Shown: positions 54,491-63,524 of the stretch, one piece after another | How positions within the stretch are numbered: the stretch's first letter is position 1 | Layout: the number at the start of each line of letters is the position of its first letter | Assembly: GCF_003201835.2 (NCBI RefSeq) | Contig: NZ_CP029289.2 | Coordinates: forward strand, 2,240,501-2,304,500 | Source of the DNA: Acidianus brierleyi | Lineage (GTDB): Archaea; Thermoproteota; Thermoprotei_A; Sulfolobales; Sulfolobaceae | Length of the DNA stretch: 64,000 nt | Direction: 5' to 3' | Notes under the pieces: model-generated | Databases searched by the model: none | Told to the model about the DNA's origin: nothing | The model's input: only the letters and a program-made list of their open reading frames with translations | Made by a program: the position numbers and the translations under genes

Positions 54491-55624
54491 AAGCCTAGAA
54501 TACCTAAATTAAAGAGATTTGATAATAATTCATAAGATTGTAATAAATTTAAGTTAATTGGTAATAGTAAATCTGGAGTTATTCCTGCCTGTTGCATTTG
54601 AGATAACATGTAATTTTCCATTTTCTGTGATGCTACTGTGGCAGTGATCTCGTTAGCATAATATTCAGTGGCATAGTCATAAAATCCATCCCAGTAGAAG
54701 TTCATCTGTGGGATATTGGGGAATTTTTGACCGTATTGTGCTTGTTCTAATACTCCTTTCATTATTCCGTTAAGATATGTAGGCGTTAGATTATCATTAT
54801 TTAATTCAGTTATTACGGTATTATATGCTTTCATGTTAGCTGGTATATCATGAGCATAAGTCCATAAATTCATTTCTGCTTGATAGCTAGTCATAAATTG
54901 TATAAATAATAACGCCGCTTGTATTTGTTGTGGAGTTGCCCCACTTGCTTGTGGTGATGAGATTACCCAACCAGTAGATCCTACGAAAGGCGCTGCATGA
55001 AGACCAGTTTGACTAACTATAGGTAATGGTGCTGCACCTAAATTAGCTCCTAGTGCTGGGACATAGATTCCTAGATCCCATGGTCCGTCAAATATTATTG
55101 CAGCTTCATTATGAGTGAATAATTGTTGTTCTATGCTTGGAGTAACATCTGGAGCGTTTATATGGAGATTGTACGTTAAATTATACCAGAATTCTAAAGC
55201 TTCAACCATCGCCGAAGAGTTCATTTGTGGCATTCCTTGAGAATTAAATATGTGTCCTCCAAATCCAGCGAACCATGCCGCAAATCTATATCCATATTCA
55301 GAAGTCATACCATATGCTATTCCCCATATATGATAGGTCTTATTTACGTTTGTAGCTATTTGTATTAGCTGTTGAGTAGTATTAGGAGGATAAGGTACAT
55401 ATTGTTTATTGTAGAACATTAATATGTAGTTTACTGTATCTGGTAAACCATATACTGAGCCATGTAGTTCGAAATTTTTGATTGATATAGGAGCATACTG
55501 ATTAAATACACTTTGGTTTAAATATGCTGATAAATTAAGGATTAAGCCAGCCGCAAATAAGCTTCCAGCATCATTACTTGTATCCCTATAAACTATAGGA
55601 GCTTTTCCAGCTTTTGCGTCAGTC

Positions 55625-55628
55625 TCGA
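55625..55628. repeat. Target-site duplication TCGA, left copy
   Basis: TCGA directly before the left terminal inverted repeat; the matching copy lies at 56915-56918. Confidence 0.8.
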
Positions 55629-55661
55629 GAGAGTGTCCCAAGTGCAAATAATTGAATAAAT
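55629..55661 (+). repeat. Left terminal inverted repeat
   Basis: 33 bases, GAGAGTGTCCCAAGTGC at the outer end; pairs with 56882-56914 except for one base. Confidence 0.85.
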
Positions 55662-55788
55662 CTATGTAAAGGTTTATAGATAATAATTCAAAAGATATTG
55701 TGAATTACTGAGAAATTTTGAATTTTCGCTTGAAGCAAAAAGTCGCGTAATACTTAAAGGGAACCGGGAAGATGTAGTACCGATTCAC

Positions 55789-56712
55789 ATGAAGCCTTGG
55801 ATAGAATACTACAACGGCCCGGTCCCCTATGAACATTTATCAGCAAGGCATAAAACACTTGTGAAAATGAACTACATGCTGATCACGTCTGAAGTGCTGT
55901 CGCGTCTCTCTGACCTCTTCATATTGAGAGCGTTAATAGTGATGATTGTGTGGACGTGCTCCTACAGGGACGTGCGAAGCTACTACGAGTCAGACGTGGT
56001 GGTAAGGTGGTTCCTAGGCGAGTACAAGTCTAAGTCGGAGATCCATAGGAGGGCAAAGAAATTTAGGGGAGAGGTAAAGACTCTGTTCAAGGAGTACGCC
56101 AAGGAGTTGGAGGGGAAGATGAGTAGACTTGCTGACTACTTACCTAGCAGTGCGTTATACGGAAAGGTTGGAAAGCTGTGGATCGTGGATTCCTTCCTAA
56201 TCGAGGTACCCTTCGGAAAGAGGAACAAGGAAACATTGAAGAAGAAGTTTGAGCTAGACCTAAGGCAGAGGAAGTACAGGGAGGCGGCTAACACGCTCTT
56301 CTTTTACATTAAGTGCAAAGTGAGGAGGAGGTTCAAGGGAGAGTTTACAAAGAAGAGGAACAGGAGTTACTTCGGCTTCAAGGTCTTCAACCTCATGTCG
56401 CCTACAATGATAGTTCACGAGATTCAAGTGGAACTGGCCAATTTTCCGGACAATAAGGTTGGCTTCTCTCGCAGCGGTTATAAGGTAGTGGATAGGGGCT
56501 TCGTGGGGAAGTCCTCGACCTGGTTGATAGGTTTCTCTAGTTTCAGGAGGTATGTGGAGTTCTTTGGGATCTTCTTGAGGAGGTATTGGAGGCCTTACGC
56601 TACTGAAAAGGGTATGGTCGAGTTCTTTGTCTACGTTATCGCGTTGATTTACAACTCCTACATCTACACTTCTGTGTTATCGCGTGTTCCGGAGAGTCAA
56701 CTCGCCCACTAA
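55789..56712 (+). CDS. DDE transposase of the insertion sequence
   Basis: A 307-residue transposase starting MKPWIEYYNGPVPYEHL. First catalytic Asp probably in LWIVDSFLIEVP (about residue 133), second in YKVVDRGFVGK (about 231), and the Glu with preceding Arg/Tyr in RYWRPYATEKGMVEFF (about 277). A basic N-terminal helical region binds the ends. The arrangement is that of IS4/IS5-type transposases. It appears intact and may still be active. Codon choice is richer in G and C than that of the host genes around it. Confidence 0.85.
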   Translation: MKPWIEYYNGPVPYEHLSARHKTLVKMNYMLITSEVLSRLSDLFILRALIVMIVWTCSYRDVRSYYESDVVVRWFLGEYKSKSEIHRRAKKFRGEVKTLFKEYAKELEGKMSRLADYLPSSALYGKVGKLWIVDSFLIEVPFGKRNKETLKKKFELDLRQRKYREAANTLFFYIKCKVRRRFKGEFTKKRNRSYFGFKVFNLMSPTMIVHEIQVELANFPDNKVGFSRSGYKVVDRGFVGKSSTWLIGFSSFRRYVEFFGIFLRRYWRPYATEKGMVEFFVYVIALIYNSYIYTSVLSRVPESQLAH

Positions 56713-56881
56713 CTTGTACCGCGAGAGTTGATCAAGGTAGTGTGGACTATGTTGGAAATTCTGTTTTTCTCTATACTTGATTATTTTCCATTACAATATA
56801 AGCTTAATCTCTCGTTATACTGAAAGATATAATTATATTTTATTCTTAATTAATTATAAAATTGTTTTTCTATCATACTAT

Positions 56882-56914
56882 ATTTATTCAATTATTTGCG
56901 CTTGGGACACTCTC
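56882..56914 (-). repeat. Right terminal inverted repeat
   Basis: 33 bases, complement begins GAGAGTGTCCCAAGCGC; partner of 55629-55661. Confidence 0.85.
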
Positions 56915-56918
56915 TCGA
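56915..56918. repeat. Target-site duplication TCGA, right copy
   Basis: Same four bases as 55625-55628, next to the right terminal repeat. Confidence 0.8.
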
Positions 56919-57228
56919 AGTTAGATGTTGATATTGAAACTCCATATGTTACATCTACGTGAATCCAAGGATATGCACTCTCAAAAGCAACTAAAGATTT
57001 ATTAAAACCTTGATTTTCAGGAACATCGTAAGTATCCCATACTGTTATAGTTACTGGAGTATGAGTGGAGGTTGTGGAAACGGGAGTAGGAGTTGGTTTG
57101 TGGGTAGTCATCATTATTCCTGCTACTGCAGCTATTACAACTATAGCAATTACAACTACTATAATAGCAAGCTGAGTTGTAGATAACGCTTTTTCCCGTC
57201 TATTATGTTTATTTTTCGAATTCATGAG

Positions 57229-57246
57229 TCTCAATTATAATTGAGA
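57229..57246. promoter_or_regulatory. 18-bp palindrome at the binding-protein gene start
   Basis: TCTCAATTATAATTGAGA, perfect, just upstream of the ATG at 57225 and downstream of a TATA-like ACTTATATATTA (minus strand, about 57252-57265). It sits at the expected transcription start, so it is a candidate operator for the transporter operon. Confidence 0.55.
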
Positions 57247-57334
57247 ATGATAGTAATATATAAGTACTTCTAAAGATATATACATGCAAAAAATACTTAA
57301 ACTAGTATATTAACTTAAAACAAGTGAAAGGTTA

Positions 57335-58393
57335 TTGTCTGTTAGACTTAATGACATTTATAAAAGCTTTAAAGTAAAGACTGGAGTAGTTACTGTTCTT
57401 AAGGGTGTGAATTTAAATGTATCAAAAGGTCAGTTTGTTGCAGTTTTAGCTCCAAGTGGTGAGGGAAAAACTACAATTTTAAGGATAATAGCAGGATTAG
57501 AAACTCAAGATAAAGGAGATATTTATATAAACGATAAACTCGTAAACGGAATACCTCCAAAAGACAGAAACGTCGCTATGGTATTTCAAAATTATGCCAT
57601 CTACCCTTTTATGTCAGTTTATGATAATATAGCATTTCCATTAAAAATAAAACATGAAAGTAAGGAAGAAATAAAGAAAAAAGTCGTTGAAGTAGCTCAG
57701 ATGCTAAGAATAGAAGACTTATTGGATAGAAAACCTCATCAACTCTCTGGTGGTCAAAGGCAAAGAGTAGCTATTGCAAGAGCATTAGTTAAGGGATCCA
57801 ATATTCTACTAATGGATGAGCCTTTAGCAAATTTAGATACTCAAGTAAGAGCCATAGCTAGAGCTGAGTTAAAGAATCTTCACAATGAGTTAGGAATAAC
57901 TGTAATTTACGTTACTCATGATCAAAGTGAAGCTATGGTCTTAGCAGACAAAGTAGCTTTATTGCACGAAGGTGTAATACAAGCTTTTGACGATCCCTTA
58001 GTACTCTATAAAAATCCTCCTTCTGCATGGGTAGCTTCCTTTATGGGCAACCCTTCTATGAATTTAATAAAAGGAGTAATAAACGGTTGCTCCTTTGAGT
58101 TTGAGAATTACAAAATAGATCTATCAGAAAATCAGTGTAAATCCTTGCCTAAGGAAGTAGTTATGGGCGTTAGGCCAGAAGATATAGATATAGGTGGAAA
58201 TATAAAAGGAAAATTGGTCACTATAGAAAATATAGGAATATATACAATACTTCATCTGCAAGTAGGTAGCACACTAATAAAAGTAGTTGAAAGGTCTCTA
58301 ACAAAGAGGAATATAGGAGAAACAATAGACATAAGCATAAGTCCAGACACTGTCTACTTCTTTGACGCTAAAAGTGGGAAAAGATTAGCGTAA
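57335..58393 (+). CDS. Sugar ABC transporter ATP-binding protein (MalK/UgpC-like)
   Basis: A 352-residue ATPase of the carbohydrate-importer type. Walker A is APSGEGKTT, Q-loop FQNYAIYP, signature LSGGQRQ, Walker B ILLMDEPLANLD and H-loop THD; the C-terminal OB-type regulatory domain includes VMGVRPEDIDIG. It starts from TTG and is divergent from the disrupted binding-protein gene with a 100-bp shared promoter region. It should energise the two permeases; it may also serve other importers. Confidence 0.9.
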   Translation: MSVRLNDIYKSFKVKTGVVTVLKGVNLNVSKGQFVAVLAPSGEGKTTILRIIAGLETQDKGDIYINDKLVNGIPPKDRNVAMVFQNYAIYPFMSVYDNIAFPLKIKHESKEEIKKKVVEVAQMLRIEDLLDRKPHQLSGGQRQRVAIARALVKGSNILLMDEPLANLDTQVRAIARAELKNLHNELGITVIYVTHDQSEAMVLADKVALLHEGVIQAFDDPLVLYKNPPSAWVASFMGNPSMNLIKGVINGCSFEFENYKIDLSENQCKSLPKEVVMGVRPEDIDIGGNIKGKLVTIENIGIYTILHLQVGSTLIKVVERSLTKRNIGETIDISISPDTVYFFDAKSGKRLA

Positions 58394-60229
58394 AAACTTT
58401 CTTTTTATTAAATAATATGCTAAGATCACTATAATAGTTATTATAATCAGAAGTGGTATATTTATTGACTCCTTTTGTATTTCTTTGTAATTTATCGCTA
58501 CAATAATATACATTGCAGAAGACCATGTTAAAGGTGAAGTAGTAGGTAAAGGATTTCCATAAGTAGGATCTACTGCTTCTGGCAATAGAAGATGTTGAGA
58601 GTGAATTATTGACCAATTCATTAAGTTTAAAGCTTTAGAATACTGCCCAGTTTTCTCATAGTATAACGCTAAAAATAGTGTAGTTATTATCCATGGAGGC
58701 ATAGGACCAGAACTGTCATAAAGCGTATTGGAATAATGATATGTATCTCCAGTAAATCTCGCTAGTCCACCATTTCTAGTAAGTTGAGTTATAGTGTAAT
58801 TAACTGTTTTTATGGCCCTTTGTGAATTTAAAGGAACTAAACCAAAGTCTATAGGTAGAAGAGAAGAAGAGTCTGCGAGAGTCATTGGAGTGTAAACTAG
58901 TTGAGACTTACCGTTAGCGAACTCAACAGTAGGGGTAACGTACTCGGCATATCCATCATTAGTGTAAAAATATTTTTGTATAGTTTCATTCAGAATATTT
59001 TCTAATTTTAATTCTAGAGAATTATTCAGATTTAATGCAGAATAAAGTAATGCGGTATCCTTAAGACCTAAAGCATCCATAGCTTGTGTCCAAAAGTTAT
59101 ATTGATAATTATCTTCCCATACGCTTAAATCCTTAGGAATTAGCCCATTCTTCAAAATATAGTACGATTCCCAGGTTACTGATCTATTTATTGATGAAAT
59201 GAATTGTTCTATCATAGATTTGTTATGAGTTTCTTGATACAAATTCCATATTCCTATTTGAAATAACCCTAAACTATCATATTCTGGGATACCAAAAGTC
59301 TTATCAGGTTTTCCATTCCAGAAATTATATCTTGTATACCACGTGCCATTCTGAATTTGAGAATTACTCATCCACTTCCAGAATTTTATCGCAGAATTAA
59401 TATGACCTGAATCTTGTAAACTAATTGCAGCAAACGAGCCATCTCTAACCCATGAATAAAGATAAATTGGAGAAGGAGAAGCTGCAAATTCTCCAGTGAA
59501 CGGATTTTGATCATCTTTTACAATGAGTAAAGACGTGAAGTATTCTTTTAAGAAGATACCCTTAATATGAGGAATTTTTGAAGAGTTTAGCCATTTTGAA
59601 ATATGAATATAATTAATTTTCTGTAATGTTGTGAAATTTTCTATGGAATAATTTCCTATAACCACATTTAATGTGCCGTAACTTTCGTTTGATTTTATGT
59701 AAATATCTAATAATGTACCATTTCTAATAACAGCGAAGATAGCATTGTTTAAATATATTTTTAGTATAGGAACTGTATTAATTATTAGCATATGATCTTT
59801 TATTGAATAAGATGTTTCATTTGTAGTTACTAAAAATTTTAATTCACTTTTACCATTCTGAAAGATTGCGAATTGTTGACAGTACGGAGGAAAGATAAAC
59901 TCAGTAGATCCATAACTTTGTTTAACAACTATTGTGTTATTTAACGTAAGTTCAGAAGAAATGGAATTTCCATTACTCTCTACATAAATCTTTACTGGAA
60001 TTATACCATAATGCCCAGCATAAATATCTTGGACTGAAAGATTCTGATAGCTTACTGGTAAGAACGGATCTTGTATTCCAGTAGATATTAATATTGATTC
60101 ATTTATCCAGTTATTGAGTAATAAGTAAGTCGGTGAATAAGCAAGATTTCTATCGTAATTTTCTCCAAGAAAAATAGGTATTGTAGATAATAAAAACAGT
60201 AGTATGAAAAGAAAAGGTAAAAGCTTCAT
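58385..60229 (-). CDS. Membrane-anchored GH15 glucoamylase-like enzyme
   Basis: A 614-residue exported enzyme: signal peptide (residues 1-22), beta-sandwich N-terminal domain, GH15 (alpha/alpha)6 domain from about 240 with YLYSWVRDGSFAA, SVWEDNYQYNFW (acid Glu region) and LLPEAVDPTYGNPLPTTSPLTWSSA (base Glu region), then a C-terminal membrane helix (INIPLLIIITIIVILAYY) and KRK tail. It would release glucose from maltodextrins outside the cell, anchored in the membrane. Many N-x-S/T sequons. It converges with the ATPase gene (9-bp overlap) and is divergent from the GH57 gene. Confidence 0.82.
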   Translation of the reverse strand: MKLLPFLFILLFLLSTIPIFLGENYDRNLAYSPTYLLLNNWINESILISTGIQDPFLPVSYQNLSVQDIYAGHYGIIPVKIYVESNGNSISSELTLNNTIVVKQSYGSTEFIFPPYCQQFAIFQNGKSELKFLVTTNETSYSIKDHMLIINTVPILKIYLNNAIFAVIRNGTLLDIYIKSNESYGTLNVVIGNYSIENFTTLQKINYIHISKWLNSSKIPHIKGIFLKEYFTSLLIVKDDQNPFTGEFAASPSPIYLYSWVRDGSFAAISLQDSGHINSAIKFWKWMSNSQIQNGTWYTRYNFWNGKPDKTFGIPEYDSLGLFQIGIWNLYQETHNKSMIEQFISSINRSVTWESYYILKNGLIPKDLSVWEDNYQYNFWTQAMDALGLKDTALLYSALNLNNSLELKLENILNETIQKYFYTNDGYAEYVTPTVEFANGKSQLVYTPMTLADSSSLLPIDFGLVPLNSQRAIKTVNYTITQLTRNGGLARFTGDTYHYSNTLYDSSGPMPPWIITTLFLALYYEKTGQYSKALNLMNWSIIHSQHLLLPEAVDPTYGNPLPTTSPLTWSSAMYIIVAINYKEIQKESINIPLLIIITIIVILAYYLIKRKFLR

Positions 60230-60318
60230 ATTTTTATGTAACTAGAAATTTGTTAAAAACATTTCGTGTACTTATTTTGTTAACTCTGTTAATATAATGT
60301 AATATTAGTCTATATAGT

Positions 60319-60330
60319 TAAAATTTATAA
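60319..60330 (+). promoter_or_regulatory. TATA box of the GH57 gene
   Basis: AAATTTATAAA, 25-36 bp before the ATG at 60355, favouring that start over the ATG at 60331. Confidence 0.5.
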
Positions 60331-60354
60331 ATGGTACAGCAAGGTAGATTTGTA

Positions 60355-63024
60355 ATGATAAAAAAATTATTAGCTATTATTTTCGTTTTTGTAATATTTT
60401 CTGAGATTTTCCTTGTACAACAGTTCTATAGCAAAACAGAAATAAACGTAAATTTTACTGTTACATCGCAAGGATATACAACTATATATATATCTGGAAT
60501 TCCTAGCAATGAAAGTGTAACTTTGCATTACGGTATAGAAAATGGTCCTCAAGAGTCTTGGATACAAGTATTCAATAAAGAAATGATATGGAATGGTAAT
60601 AATTTTTCAGCAACTATAGGTCCTTTTACTAATAATACATGGATATCATGGGTATTTTATGATAATTCTACTGGAACATGGATAAACTATGAAGATCATC
60701 CCTTCTGGAATTGGAACCTACAAATTAATCCTACAGATATAGGCCAAACCTATGCTATAGTCTTGCCTAATGGTAGTATATTAATAACTGCAATAGGAAG
60801 AGCTCCAGATTTGTTTGATGTACATTATGGATTGGCCAGTGGACCTCAAGCTGGCCTACCATGGAGTAACATAACAGACGTAGTAATGACATATAATCCG
60901 TTATGGGGAAATTATAGTACATTGATAGGTCCTTTTAAGCCCAGGCAATGGATACAATGGGTATATCATGATCTTACTACTAATTTATGGTATAACAATT
61001 ATGGTAAAAATTTTGCTATAGAAGATATATATTCTCCTGTAAAAATTATTGGAATTAATTATACTAAGTTTGTTTTCGTGACTGGACAAGTTTTAGGTAT
61101 AAATATTTCTATATATAATGGCTATTCTAGTTCTCAGTCTATAGATTTAATAATAACACTAAATAATGGAAATTACTCTTTTGAAAGTTATTTAAATCCT
61201 GGTATTAATACCAAATATATTTCGATAAGCCAAAGTTTACCTCAGGGTATATATTATCCTGAAATTCTAGGCATAGACAATGGAACGGTATTATTTGCAA
61301 ATCCCATGCCTCCATTATACATAGTCAATACTACTAATAAGAAGCCTATAAGTCTGGTAATAGTCTGGAATATGCATCAACCATTATATATAGAACCTAA
61401 TGGAACATGGGAACAGCCTTGGGTTCCATTGCATACTGGACAAGATTTTATGTGGAATGGAAGTATGGTAGGTTCTTATGAACTTCAAGCTTTACTTATA
61501 AACAAATATAATTTAAGTGTTACAATAGATTTTACACCTGTTTTATTATATCAATGGGAAACATTACTTCACGAAAAACAATTCAACTATTCAGGAATAT
61601 TTCCAGGCAATATAACTTATGATATAAAAGCAATAAATTTCACTCTAAATTTATATAAAAAATTAACTCAAGAAGGTAAGATAGAAGTATTAACAGTCCC
61701 GTTTTATCATCCATTAATGGCAATAGAATACGATAATGGATGGGAAAGCGATATGCTAGCACAAATATTAATGGGGAAGAATTTTACTAGGTACGTTTTC
61801 GGTATAAACTCTTCAGGAATATGGACACCAGAAATGGCGTTTAATATGGGTTTGATTCACCTTTATAACGAGTCAGGAATTAATTTTACTATTTTAGATC
61901 AGCAGGCATTCTTACCATATGTTACGTTAGTTAATGGTTCTTTAAATCCTGATCAGCCATTTAAAGTTGAAGACTCATTAGGTGACAGTATCTTCGTATT
62001 ATTTAGAAATACTACTCTATCAAACGAATTTGGATTTCAATTCTTTAGTCAGTCTCCATATTTGACTGAAGAACAATTAATTCATCAATTAGCTACTATT
62101 TACATGAGTAATCCTGGAGGAATAGTTGTAGTAGCTTTAGATGGGGAAAATCCACTTATATTTAATCCTGTTACTGGTCCTTACGATTTAAATGCTATAT
62201 ATAGCGCTATTTCACAATATGAAGGCTCATGGTTAATAACTCAAACAGCATCTCAAGCTATATCATCACATAATTACTCTATAATAACTAATTTACCTGA
62301 AAATTCGTGGGATCTTAATTTAGACTATTGGAACAATGGGTATTATGGAAAACAATTAATCTGGAAAAATGTTTCAGAAGCTAGGGAATATTTAGTTAGT
62401 TTAACAATTGCATTAGGAGATCAAATATCTCCTATTGTATGGACATCTCCACGTACTACACCTAACTCAACTAATTTGGTTGACAGTCTATGGAATTATC
62501 TTTATGTTGCAGAAGGGAGCGACTGGACATGGCAAACTGGGCCGCCGGCAAACGGTCCTTCATGGTTTAAAGCTCAGGCCATTGTATATAGTAATACAAT
62601 TATAAATACTATAAAAAGTTTAATGAACAATATTACTTTAGTTTCAATACAATCATCACATAAATATACTAAACTAAAGATAGAAAATAAATTACCGTAC
62701 GATCTTAATTTAATTGTAGTAGTTAATAATGGGACATTTAATGCAAGCGATAAAATAATACTCCATCATGGAATTAACATAATTAAAATAGCCATAGATG
62801 ATAATGGTAATAACGAATTTTTAGTGTACTTATTTGCACCGGTTAATTATAACGAAATAGGTGCTGGCGTTATTCATCTAACTCAATATGGCTTTATGCT
62901 TAAGGAATTTAATTACAGTGAGCAATCTTCTCAAAATATAGATTCGACAATATATATCGGGACTATATTAGGAATAATTGTACTATCAATCATTATATTC
63001 TTTATATATAGAAAGTTAAGATAA
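60355..63024 (+). CDS. Exported GH57 amylase/amylopullulanase-like protein
   Basis: About 889 residues. A signal peptide (MIKKLLAIIFVFVIF) is followed by two tandem carbohydrate-binding-like modules, residues about 20-120 and 125-230, recognisable by repeated VHYGLASGPQ/LHYGIENGPQ and WISWVFYD/WIQWVYHD. The GH57 catalytic domain starts near 330 with VIVWNMHQPLYIEP, then GIWTPEMAFNMG and VVVALDGENPLIF. A C-terminal stalk and membrane helix (GTILGIIVLSIIIFFIYRKLR) anchor it. It would degrade starch-like glucans at the surface. ATG 60355 is preferred because of the TATA spacing. Confidence 0.85.
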   Translation: MIKKLLAIIFVFVIFSEIFLVQQFYSKTEINVNFTVTSQGYTTIYISGIPSNESVTLHYGIENGPQESWIQVFNKEMIWNGNNFSATIGPFTNNTWISWVFYDNSTGTWINYEDHPFWNWNLQINPTDIGQTYAIVLPNGSILITAIGRAPDLFDVHYGLASGPQAGLPWSNITDVVMTYNPLWGNYSTLIGPFKPRQWIQWVYHDLTTNLWYNNYGKNFAIEDIYSPVKIIGINYTKFVFVTGQVLGINISIYNGYSSSQSIDLIITLNNGNYSFESYLNPGINTKYISISQSLPQGIYYPEILGIDNGTVLFANPMPPLYIVNTTNKKPISLVIVWNMHQPLYIEPNGTWEQPWVPLHTGQDFMWNGSMVGSYELQALLINKYNLSVTIDFTPVLLYQWETLLHEKQFNYSGIFPGNITYDIKAINFTLNLYKKLTQEGKIEVLTVPFYHPLMAIEYDNGWESDMLAQILMGKNFTRYVFGINSSGIWTPEMAFNMGLIHLYNESGINFTILDQQAFLPYVTLVNGSLNPDQPFKVEDSLGDSIFVLFRNTTLSNEFGFQFFSQSPYLTEEQLIHQLATIYMSNPGGIVVVALDGENPLIFNPVTGPYDLNAIYSAISQYEGSWLITQTASQAISSHNYSIITNLPENSWDLNLDYWNNGYYGKQLIWKNVSEAREYLVSLTIALGDQISPIVWTSPRTTPNSTNLVDSLWNYLYVAEGSDWTWQTGPPANGPSWFKAQAIVYSNTIINTIKSLMNNITLVSIQSSHKYTKLKIENKLPYDLNLIVVVNNGTFNASDKIILHHGINIIKIAIDDNGNNEFLVYLFAPVNYNEIGAGVIHLTQYGFMLKEFNYSEQSSQNIDSTIYIGTILGIIVLSIIIFFIYRKLR

Positions 63025-63132
63025 TTTTTTTTTAGTTCTATTTTATATTCATATAAACTATTTATGCGTATTTACGTAATATGTAGTTCTGTTTAAATTG
63101 TCAAAATCTTTATTTGTCACTATTCTAAGTAT

Positions 63133-63210
63133 GTCTAAGTACTATAATAAAACTCTTTATTTTTATGAAATAGCGGTATTTAAAGAAGTTTATAGTACTA
63201 TACTTGGACA
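63133..63210. repeat. Imperfect inverted repeat / hairpin
   Basis: The left arm (from GTCTAAGTACTATAAT, 63134) and right arm (to AGTACTATACTTGGAC, 63209) pair with a few gaps and mismatches around a roughly 20-base loop. It lies about 110 bp downstream of the GH57 stop; it may be a transcription terminator/processing structure or a regulator site. Confidence 0.35.
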
Positions 63211-63483
63211 TTATTAATACCGTACTATTAGTTTTTAAGAAATCAGTCAGTATAAGAGTTATTTGTTTTAAAATAATTTTTAATAAGATATTTTATATTA
63301 TATTTTAAGTGTATATATTAACTATATTGAAAAATACTATATATACTCTATTTTTAGATTATAATAATGATTTAATATCAAAAATTTAACACTATGATTT
63401 ATAGAAAGTAATGATGATATTATAAATATAATAAAGATTAAATTTAATTAAACATGTATAAAACTGATAATACAGGAATTAAT

Positions 63484-63494
63484 TTTTTATACAA
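63484..63494 (+). promoter_or_regulatory. TATA box of the second binding-protein gene
   Basis: TTTTTTATACA, 31-41 bp before the ATG at 63525; predicts a short leader. Confidence 0.45.
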
Positions 63495-63524
63495 TTTAAG
63501 CGTATAGTAATACGGGTTTTTAAA

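Larger units (their letters stand above)
55629..56914 (+). mobile_element. Complete 1286-bp insertion sequence (IS4/IS5 superfamily, ISC1290-like size)
   Basis: Flanked by TCGA on both sides. Both ends carry a 33-bp terminal inverted repeat beginning GAGAGTGTCCCAAG, with one mismatch (T versus C at position 15). It holds a single transposase gene on the plus strand, opposite to the host gene. The long intact ORF, matched ends and perfect duplication suggest a recent insertion. The element's GC content in the ORF is clearly higher than that of the neighbours. Family naming is by size, ends and transposase character, not by search. Confidence 0.85.
54484..57225 (-). pseudogene. Sugar-binding protein gene split by an insertion sequence
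   Basis: The N-terminal part (57225 down to 56919) encodes a lipoprotein-like or bindosome binding protein with a class III signal peptide (REKALSTTQLAIIVVV, PibD-type K-A/L-S site), a Thr/Pro linker, and ITVWDTYDVPENQGF. The C-terminal part (55624 down to 54484) continues with TDAKAGKAPIVYRDTSNDAG and ends with a typical solute-binding domain. Between them is the insertion at 55629-56914. Removing it plus one TCGA gives SNFE joined to TDAKAG in frame, about 483 residues. A TTG at 55647 could restart the C-terminal part, but without signal peptide it cannot serve transport. Confidence 0.85.
63025..63524. other. Intergenic region before the second binding-protein gene
   Basis: 500 bp, very AT-rich, no gene. 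It has an imperfect hairpin at 63133-63210 and the promoter of the binding-protein gene at its end. Confidence 0.4.

Noticed and set aside
55647..55661. TTG-started C-terminal binding-protein ORF as an independent gene
   Set aside because: Its first residues (HLGHSLE) come from the inverted repeat of the insertion sequence; it is a gene fragment, not a natural start.
56777..56962. 61-codon ORF across the right end of the insertion sequence
   Set aside because: It runs over the IS boundary into the host gene antisense strand; low-complexity, no start context.
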